A stretch of DNA of 64,000 nt from Sphingorhabdus pulchriflava (lineage in GTDB: Bacteria > Pseudomonadota > Alphaproteobacteria > Sphingomonadales > Sphingomonadaceae). The stretch lies in NCBI RefSeq assembly GCF_003367235.1, contig NZ_QRGP01000001.1:310001-374000 (forward strand), written 5' to 3'. Positions 27,940-36,325 of this stretch are shown piece by piece; positions within the stretch are counted from its first letter, which is position 1; each line of letters opens with the position of its first letter. The position numbers were made by a program, and so were the translations under genes. The notes beneath the pieces were generated by a model. The model made no database searches. It was not told where the DNA came from and was given only the letters and a program-made list of their open reading frames with translations.

Positions 27940-28476
27940 ATGAAGAATTTTGGCAAGGCAGCCCTCGCTACCGGATTGACTGCGATGGTAGCGACAACGC
28001 CGCTGCCCGCTATGGCGGCCTATGAAAGCAAACAAGCGGTGACGGCGCGACATGAGGCGTCCGTTTTTGATGACGCGTCTGACTATCACCGCCGTCGCTG
28101 GCGCAACCGTCGACTGGATGTCGATGCGGGTGATGTCATCCTCGGCATCGGCCTGATCGCAGCAATTGCTGCCGTCGCCGATTCCGCGGACAAGAATCGT
28201 CGTAGCGAACCTCGTCGTGAGGAAGAGCCGCGCTATCGGGACTATGATCGCGAACCGGCGCCTTCCTATAGCGGCGGCAGTGACGTCGGCAGCGCGGTCA
28301 GCGCCTGCACTGACGCGGCTGAACGGGCAGCAAATGGCCGGGTTGATGAAATCGGTTCGGTCACACGCGATGGCGCAAGCTGGCGCGTCGTTGGCGAAAT
28401 CGGCAACGACGATTTCACCTGCACCGTCACCGATGGGCGTGTCGACGATATCCGGATCGGCGACCGCGAGATTTAA
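27940..28476 (+). CDS. exported small protein, paralogue B
   Basis: This 178-residue protein repeats the plan of its upstream neighbour: signal peptide (MKNFGKAALATGLTAMVATT, cleavage near AMA-A), hydrophobic segment GDVILGIGLIAAIAAVADSA, an Arg/Glu/Pro-rich linker, and a C-terminal domain with SACTDAAERAA ... DFTCTVTDGRVDDIRI that aligns with paralogue A in both Cys positions and the VDEI/VTEI strand. Function unknown. Its very strong SD is buried in a palindrome, so translation is probably conditional. Confidence 0.8.
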   Translation: MKNFGKAALATGLTAMVATTPLPAMAAYESKQAVTARHEASVFDDASDYHRRRWRNRRLDVDAGDVILGIGLIAAIAAVADSADKNRRSEPRREEEPRYRDYDREPAPSYSGGSDVGSAVSACTDAAERAANGRVDEIGSVTRDGASWRVVGEIGNDDFTCTVTDGRVDDIRIGDREI

Positions 28477-28496
28477 CTGAAAGTGATTAATTGAAG

Positions 28497-28528
28497 GGGC
28501 CGTGCAAGCAAATTTGCGCGGCCCTTTT
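28497..28528 (+). terminator. intrinsic terminator after paralogue B
   Basis: GGGCCGTGCAA (28497-28507) pairs with TTGCGCGGCCC (28514-28524), one G-U pair, followed by TTTT. It ends the + strand pair just before the convergent cysH gene stops at 28533. Confidence 0.85.
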
Positions 28529-28532
28529 CTAT

Positions 28533-29315
28533 TCAGAACACCGGATCATTGGCACCGTTGTCGTCATCACCTATTGGGGTAACGGCAGTGTGGATGCCGC
28601 ATTCGGTCTTGTCCCAGCCCTTCCAGCGGCCCGAACGAGGATCTTCGCCGGGTGCGACCTTGGTGGTGCAGGGGGAGCAGCCTATTGAAGGGTAACCGAG
28701 TTCAACGAGCGGGTGAGCCGGGAGATTATGATCCGCCATGTAAGCGTCGAGCCGTTCCTTGTTCCAGTCGGCAAGCGGATTGACCTTTAATCGGCCTTCC
28801 TCAATTTCGAAGCGCGGCAGCGCGCTGCGGGTTGAGGACTGGAACGCCTTGCGCCCGGTAAACTGCGCATCAAAGCCAGCCAGTGCCTGCTTCAGCGGCA
28901 ACACCTTGCGGATTTCGCAGCAACCATCGGGGTCGTAGGACCAGCGCAGACCATTGCCATCTTTTTGGCTGAGCAGATCGGCATCGGGTTTCAGGTCGCG
29001 CAAATCCTTTAGGCCCAACTGTGCCCGTAATTCTTCTTTGTAGGTTATAGTCTCGGGGAAATGCTTTCCGGTATCTAGAAACAACACCGGTACCGTCGGA
29101 TCAATGCTGGCAATCAAATGCAGCAATATTGCGCTTTCCGCGCCAAAGCTGGAGACGATGGCTACATCGCCCAACATATTCTCTTTCAGCAGAACTTCCA
29201 GCATCTCGACGGTATCGCGCCCGCGAAACATATGGTTCAGGCGGATTGCATCGGTCTCGCTGTAGCGAGGCGCGGCATCGATACGGTCGGGCGTACGGAG
29301 TTTCTGCTCAGCCAT
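28533..29315 (-). CDS. cysH: phosphoadenylyl/adenylyl-sulfate reductase, iron-sulfur type
   Basis: CysH reduces activated sulfate (APS or PAPS) to sulfite with thioredoxin. The 260 residues contain VSSFGAESAILLHLI, DTGKHFPET, GRKAFQSSTR and the catalytic Cys239 in ECGIH. Cys132-Cys133 and Cys213/Cys216 form the CC...CxxC set that binds a [4Fe-4S] cluster, pointing to the APS-type enzyme. ATG 29315 overlaps the end of the DUF934 gene by eight bases. It is the last gene of the cobA-cysI operon. Confidence 0.94.
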   Translation of the reverse strand: MAEQKLRTPDRIDAAPRYSETDAIRLNHMFRGRDTVEMLEVLLKENMLGDVAIVSSFGAESAILLHLIASIDPTVPVLFLDTGKHFPETITYKEELRAQLGLKDLRDLKPDADLLSQKDGNGLRWSYDPDGCCEIRKVLPLKQALAGFDAQFTGRKAFQSSTRSALPRFEIEEGRLKVNPLADWNKERLDAYMADHNLPAHPLVELGYPSIGCSPCTTKVAPGEDPRSGRWKGWDKTECGIHTAVTPIGDDDNGANDPVF

Positions 29316-29721
29316 GACGTAACTTCCATACTGGAACTGCCGCATCAGCAGCACCCTGATAGACATGATCATAACGCGCCAAAGCCGCTTCGACGTCGGC
29401 CTGATTCAGCGGTGCTTCGGGCGAGAAACTGTCAAAGCCGCAGCGCTTCATGAACGCAATCTGGTCAACCAGCACGTCGCCTTGCGCGCGCAGTTCGCCG
29501 ACATAGCCCGCCTCGCGCAGGATGCGGGCAGAGGAATAGCCACGCCCATCACGATATTTCGGGAAGGCGATCTCGATCAGCGCAAGCCGGTCGAGATGCG
29601 GGATCAGCGCGCGTGCATCGTCGTCGGGTTCCAGCCGCACCGCCGTGGCGTTGGACTGATCGAGGAAAGCGTCAAGGGTGACGGCGGGTTCTTCGCCCTC
29701 GGCTGCATGATGCTCAACCAT
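29308..29721 (-). CDS. DUF934 protein of the sulfite reduction operon
   Basis: The 137 residues contain RLALIEIAFPKYRDGRGYSS and LREAGYVGELRAQGDVLVDQ, the signature of DUF934 proteins always found beside CysI/CysH in alpha- and betaproteobacteria. Its biochemical role is not established; an accessory or electron-transfer role in sulfite reduction is commonly assumed. It overlaps cysI by eight bases and cysH by eight bases. Confidence 0.9.
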   Translation of the reverse strand: MVEHHAAEGEEPAVTLDAFLDQSNATAVRLEPDDDARALIPHLDRLALIEIAFPKYRDGRGYSSARILREAGYVGELRAQGDVLVDQIAFMKRCGFDSFSPEAPLNQADVEAALARYDHVYQGAADAAVPVWKLRHG

Positions 29722-31345
29722 AGATAGCCTCCTTGAACGGTTCCATGCCTACGCGGCGATAGGTATCGACGAAGCGTTCGCCGGGCTCGCGCAGTTCCTT
29801 ATATTTTTCGGTCGCCCGCTCGACGGCATCGACAATGCCATCCTCGTCAAAACCGGGGCCGGTAATCTTGCCGATCGACACGTCTTCCGCGCCTGAACCG
29901 CCCAAAGTCAGCTGGTAATTTTCGACGCCTTTGCGGTCGACACCAAGGATGCCGATATGGCCGGCATGGTGGTGGCCACAGGCGTTGATGCAGCCCGAAA
30001 TCTTGAGCTTCAATTCGCCCAGATCGCGCTGGCGTTCCGGATCCGCAAAGCGCGTCGCAATCTTCTGCGCGATCGGGATCGATCGGGCATTGGCAAGGCT
30101 GCAATAATCGAGGCCGGGGCAGGCGATGATATCGCTGATCAGGTCGAGATTGGCATTGGCCAGATCTGCCGCATTCAGCGCCTGCCACACGGCATATAGA
30201 TCGCGCTTGGCGACATGCGGCAGCACGATGTTCTGCGCATGGGTGACGCGCAGTTCATCAAAGCTGTATTTCTCCGCCAGGTCAGCCATCACGTCGATCT
30301 GCGCCGAGGAGGCGTCGCCTGGAATGCCACCAATCGGCTTCAGGCTGATATTGACGATGGCATAGCCAGCCTGCTTGTGCGGCTTGACATTCTGGTCGAG
30401 CCAGACCGCGAAATTGGGATCGCTGCGGTCGATATCTTCGCTGAGGCCAGCTTCGAACGCTGGCGGTGCGAAATAGGCGGCGATGCGCTCCAGCTCTGCT
30501 GCGGGCGGATCGATGCCCAGCGTTTTCACATGCGCGAATTCTTCTTCAACCTGACGGCGATATTCATCGGCGCCGATTTCGTGGACGAGGATCTTGATGC
30601 GCGCCTTGTAGATATTATCGCGGCGGCCAAAACGGTTGTAGACGCGCAGGCAGGCCTCTGAATAGCTGAGGAAATCCTCGATCGGCACATAATCCTTGAT
30701 CAAAGGCGCGATCATCGGGGTGCGGCCCATCCCGCCGCCGACATAGAATGCCGCGCCCAGCTTGCCGTCGCGATTGACCAACTGGATGCCGATATCGTGC
30801 AGGCGCATTGCGGCGCGATCTTCGTCGGCTGCAATGACGGCAATTTTGAACTTGCGCGGCAGATAGCTGAATTCGGGGTGGAATGTGCTCCACTGGCGCA
30901 GCAGCTCGGCCCAGGGGCGCGGATCGGCGACTTCGTCAGCAGCAGCGCCTGCATATTGATCCGAACTGATGTTGCGGATGCAGTTGCCGCTGGTCTGGAT
31001 CGCATGCATCTCGACCGTCGCCAGTTCAGCCAGCAGATCAGCGCATTCTTCCAGCTTGATCCAGTTATACTGGATATTCTGGCGCGTGGTGAAATGGCCG
31101 TAATCGCGGTCATATTTGCGGGCGATATGCGCGAGCATCCGCATCTGGCGGCTGTCGAGCGTACCATAAGGGATCGCAACGCGCAGCATATAGGCGTGCA
31201 GTTGCAGATAGAGACCGTTCATCAGGCGCAAGGGCTTGAACTGGTCCTCGGTGATTTCACCGGCAAGGCGACGCTTCACCTGATCGCGAAACTCCTCGAC
31301 GCGCGCGTCGACGATTGCCTGGTCGTAATTGTCATATTTATACAT
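29714..31345 (-). CDS. cysI: sulfite reductase hemoprotein subunit (siroheme, 4Fe-4S)
   Basis: The enzyme reduces sulfite to sulfide by six electrons. The 543 residues have two ferredoxin-like halves, FTTRQNIQYNWIKLEE and TSGNCIRNISSDQYAG for siroheme contacts, and the cluster ligands CPGLDYC and SGCINACGHHHAGHIG (C-x5-C and C-x3-C). A nitrite reductase of the same fold is an alternative, but the cobA/DUF2849/DUF934/cysH neighbours argue for sulfite. No CysJ flavoprotein lies nearby, so electrons likely come from ferredoxin or another donor. Confidence 0.93.
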   Translation of the reverse strand: MYKYDNYDQAIVDARVEEFRDQVKRRLAGEITEDQFKPLRLMNGLYLQLHAYMLRVAIPYGTLDSRQMRMLAHIARKYDRDYGHFTTRQNIQYNWIKLEECADLLAELATVEMHAIQTSGNCIRNISSDQYAGAAADEVADPRPWAELLRQWSTFHPEFSYLPRKFKIAVIAADEDRAAMRLHDIGIQLVNRDGKLGAAFYVGGGMGRTPMIAPLIKDYVPIEDFLSYSEACLRVYNRFGRRDNIYKARIKILVHEIGADEYRRQVEEEFAHVKTLGIDPPAAELERIAAYFAPPAFEAGLSEDIDRSDPNFAVWLDQNVKPHKQAGYAIVNISLKPIGGIPGDASSAQIDVMADLAEKYSFDELRVTHAQNIVLPHVAKRDLYAVWQALNAADLANANLDLISDIIACPGLDYCSLANARSIPIAQKIATRFADPERQRDLGELKLKISGCINACGHHHAGHIGILGVDRKGVENYQLTLGGSGAEDVSIGKITGPGFDEDGIVDAVERATEKYKELREPGERFVDTYRRVGMEPFKEAIYG

Positions 31346-31346
31346 A

Positions 31347-31643
31347 TCAAATCACCCAATCGCCGGCTGATGGATCGGCAGGTTTCAAAGTAAGGTCGGG
31401 GCGCACCGTAGGGCCGAGCGCGCGCACGCGGTCCTTGATATGAGCAGGGCGCGGGCCTTCGGGGGTCGGGATGGCCTCGATGATGTAAGGTGCATTCACA
31501 CGGCGCGCGCCTTCTTCGGCATGCAAAATGGCATCGCCGCTTTCGCCCACATCAACGGCATCCTCGACATGGATCGACCAGCCGTTGCCGGTCCACCAGG
31601 TCACCGCGCCCGAGGCGAGATCATTTCCGGTCAACAATTTCAC
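31347..31643 (-). CDS. DUF2849 protein
   Basis: The 98 residues (MKLLTGNDLASGAVTWWTGN ... PADPSAGDWVI) match the small DUF2849 proteins placed between cobA/cysG and cysI in alphaproteobacteria. Its role is unknown. It overlaps cobA by four bases (ATGA) and ends one base before the cysI ATG, so it is tightly coupled to both. Confidence 0.85.
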   Translation of the reverse strand: MKLLTGNDLASGAVTWWTGNGWSIHVEDAVDVGESGDAILHAEEGARRVNAPYIIEAIPTPEGPRPAHIKDRVRALGPTVRPDLTLKPADPSAGDWVI

Positions 31644-32407
31644 GCAAGATACTCCGCTTCACGGGCAAGGGCAGCCAGCCGGTCTTCGGCATTGGACATC
31701 AGCACCACATCGCCCACAATGATGATGGCGGGCGAACGCACTGCTTCGCGTGCGATCATACCGCCAAGGTCGGTCAGGATAGTGCGGAGCGCGCGGCCGT
31801 CTTTACGGCCCACACGCTCCAGCACCGCGACGGGCGTGTCGGGGGAAAGCCCGTCGGCAATTAATTTCTCGCAAATATCGTCGGCAGTCGCGACGCCCAT
31901 ATAGATGACGAGCGTCCGGCCCTTGCCAGCGAGGCCCGCCCAATTCTGGTCGGTCAGCCCCTTGCATTGCCCGGCCACGAAGGTGACCGCGCTCGATGCA
32001 TCGCGGTGGGTGAGGGGCAGCAGTGCCTGCGCGCCGCCCGCAACCGCGGCGGAAATGCCGGGAATGACTTCGACCGGAACGCCAGCCTCACGGCAAGCAT
32101 CAACCTCTTCACCGCCACGCCCAAAGATAAACGGATCGCCGCCTTTCAGGCGAACGACGGCGTAACCAGCCAATGCTTCACGCACGAGAATGGCATTGAT
32201 GCCGTCTTGCGGGACCGAATGGCGGCTGCGCTGCTTGGCGACCGAAATCAGCCGTGCATCAGCGCGAGTCAGCGCGAGGATGGCATCATCGACCAAGCCG
32301 TCATGTACGACGACATCGGCATTGGCGATTAGACGCGCGGCCTTTACCGTGAGCAAATCGGGGTCGCCCGGGCCTGCACCGACCAGATAGACTGTAGCTT
32401 TTTCCAT
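31640..32407 (-). CDS. cobA: uroporphyrinogen-III C-methyltransferase
   Basis: The enzyme uses two SAM molecules to make precorrin-2, the siroheme precursor needed by CysI. The 255 residues contain VYLVGAGPGDPDLLTVKAAR at the N-terminus, VRLKGGDPFIFGRGGEE, and GISAAVAGGAQALLPLTHR, the two SUMT signatures. The oxidase/ferrochelatase domains of CysG are not fused to it and are not in the window. It is the first gene of the sulfite operon. Confidence 0.95.
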   Translation of the reverse strand: MEKATVYLVGAGPGDPDLLTVKAARLIANADVVVHDGLVDDAILALTRADARLISVAKQRSRHSVPQDGINAILVREALAGYAVVRLKGGDPFIFGRGGEEVDACREAGVPVEVIPGISAAVAGGAQALLPLTHRDASSAVTFVAGQCKGLTDQNWAGLAGKGRTLVIYMGVATADDICEKLIADGLSPDTPVAVLERVGRKDGRALRTILTDLGGMIAREAVRSPAIIIVGDVVLMSNAEDRLAALAREAEYLA

Positions 32408-32426
32408 GCTGCCAAGATGCGCCTTG

Positions 32427-32508
32427 GGCAGCCAAAGGCCAAATCAGGATATATTGGCGGGGGGATAGGGCGGCTTTATCGCCCCATCGCCAACCCGTTT
32501 TGGCTGCC
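32427..32508. repeat. long inverted repeat between clpA and cobA
   Basis: GGCAGCCAAA (32427-32436) and TTTGGCTGCC (32499-32508) are perfect 10-base inverted arms around 62 bases that contain an inner hairpin GGGCG (32468-32472)/CGCCC (32480-32484). On the - strand it lies directly after the clpA stop and within the upstream region of cobA, so it may terminate clpA or structure the cobA leader. Confidence 0.5.
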
Positions 32509-32509
32509 T

Positions 32510-34840
<2,331 letters not shown>

Positions 34841-34995
34841 TCAGATACACTCCGTGGCAGAGCCCCGACCGCCGGTTGCCCCGCTTCATCAATGTCGCCC
34901 TTTTAACGGCGCATTTCAACCGCGCTTGCGGTGGTTTTCGAATTTTCCCGAAAATGGTTGCCGAAATGTTGCGGATAAACACTTAACGAGCCAGG

Positions 34996-35196
34996 TCAGC
35001 CCTTGCGAAACAGCGCATCGGCCGCGTTGCGATGGCTGGAGGCTGCATTTATTTTAGACTCGCATCGGGCGATTTCGCTTTTCAGTTGCTCGATACGTTC
35101 CTTGAGTTCGTCGATCGACAGCGGATCCAGATCCTGCCGGACCAGTTGCGACAGCGGGTCGGTGCCACGGAGCGGTAAATTCTCATCCATATCCAT
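34996..35196 (-). CDS. DUF1192 small protein
   Basis: The 66 residues start MDMDENLPLRGTDPLSQLVR and continue LSIDELKERIEQLKSEIARC, a predicted coiled coil. This is the DUF1192 signature, a short cytosolic protein of unknown function common in alphaproteobacteria. I start it at ATG 35196; the same frame stays open upstream but that part looks like non-coding shadow of the divergent gene. Confidence 0.8.
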   Translation of the reverse strand: MDMDENLPLRGTDPLSQLVRQDLDPLSIDELKERIEQLKSEIARCESKINAASSHRNAADALFRKG

Positions 35197-35265
35197 GGCG
35201 CGAGTGTTGACTGGACCTTCGCCGCTGTCAATATGCCGCCGTTTTCCAGCGACCGGCAAGGGGGA

Positions 35266-36267
35266 ATGGCCGTGGCTCTGCCCGATATGATGACTGCAAT
35301 CGAAATCTCGACACCGGGCGGGCCCGAAGTGCTGCTGCCTTGCCAAAGGCCGGTTCCTGTTCCCCGCGAGGGTGAAGTGCTGGTCAAGGTTGCCGCTGCT
35401 GGCGTGAACCGCCCCGATGTGGTGCAACGCATGGGGCTCTATCCGGCACCACCGGGGGCGAGTGACCTGCCAGGTCTTGAGATTTCGGGCACTGTGGTGG
35501 CAATCGGATCAGGTGTTGAGAGCGAGCATCTAGGGCAGAAAGTGTGCGCGCTGGTCGCGGGTGGCGGTTATGCGGAATATAGCATCGCCCGCGCTGATGT
35601 TTGCTGGCCTGTGCCGCCAAGCCTGCCGATGGAAGAAGCGGCGGCTATCCCCGAAACGCTGATGACGGTTTGGCACAATGTTTTCGAACGCGGCTATGCG
35701 AGAGATGGTGAGACGATATTGGTGCATGGTGGCACCAGCGGGATTGGCACGATGGCGATCAAGCTGGGGAAGCTTTTCGGGCTGGAAGTCATCGTCACCT
35801 GCGGTTCGGCTGAAAAGTGCGCAGCGGCGCTGGCCATCGGCGCGGATCATGCGATCGACTATAAGGCGAGCGATTTCGTCGAGGAAGTCGGCAAGATTAC
35901 CGGCGGCAAGGGCGTGCATCTGGTGCTCGATATGGTCGCCGGAAGCTATGTTCCGCGCAACCTCAAATGTTTGCGCGAAGATGGGCGGCATGTGACCATC
36001 GCGGTGCAAGGCGGGCTGGTGGCCGAAATCAACATGGCGCAGGTGATGAGCCGCCGGTTGACGCTGACCGGATCAACGCTGCGTCCGCGGTCCAATGAAT
36101 TCAAGGGGCTGCTGGCGCAGGAGATTTACGAAAATGTTTGGCCCGATGTCGTCGAAGGGCGGTTGCGCCCCGAAATGGCGCGGTCCTTTCCGCTGGTGGA
36201 AGCCGCCGCAGCCCACCGCCTGATGGAAAGCGGCAATTTTGTCGGCAAGATTATCTTGCTCGCGTAA
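35266..36267 (+). CDS. NAD(P)H-quinone oxidoreductase (zinc-free MDR family)
   Basis: The product resembles PIG3/QorA-type quinone oxidoreductases: GroES-like N-terminal domain with AAGVNRPDVVQRMGLYPAPP, then a Rossmann fold with LVHGGTSGIGTMAIKLGKLF that binds NADPH. The catalytic zinc ligands of alcohol dehydrogenases are missing. Three in-frame ATGs (35233, 35266, 35287) are possible; I chose 35266, preceded by AAGGGGG, giving 333 residues. It ends at a bidirectional terminator. Confidence 0.88.
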   Translation: MAVALPDMMTAIEISTPGGPEVLLPCQRPVPVPREGEVLVKVAAAGVNRPDVVQRMGLYPAPPGASDLPGLEISGTVVAIGSGVESEHLGQKVCALVAGGGYAEYSIARADVCWPVPPSLPMEEAAAIPETLMTVWHNVFERGYARDGETILVHGGTSGIGTMAIKLGKLFGLEVIVTCGSAEKCAAALAIGADHAIDYKASDFVEEVGKITGGKGVHLVLDMVAGSYVPRNLKCLREDGRHVTIAVQGGLVAEINMAQVMSRRLTLTGSTLRPRSNEFKGLLAQEIYENVWPDVVEGRLRPEMARSFPLVEAAAAHRLMESGNFVGKIILLA

Positions 36268-36276
36268 CCCAACAAA

Positions 36277-36302
36277 AAACCCCGGAGTTTCCTCCGGGGT
36301 TT
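36277..36302. terminator. bidirectional terminator between QOR and TonB receptor genes
   Basis: AAACCCCGGAG (36277-36287) pairs perfectly with CTCCGGGGTTT (36292-36302) around a TTTC loop, with A- and T-rich flanks on either side. It suits both convergent genes. Confidence 0.9.
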
Positions 36303-36325
36303 GATGTTTGCGCTACCGGCTCAGG

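Noticed and set aside
29714-31345. Assimilatory nitrite reductase
   Set aside because: Fold and siroheme motifs are shared, but cobA, DUF2849, DUF934 and cysH neighbours point to sulfite.
34841-34995. clpS upstream of clpA
   Set aside because: I looked for the ClpS signature in both strands of the clpA-DUF1192 gap; the gap is too short and shows none.
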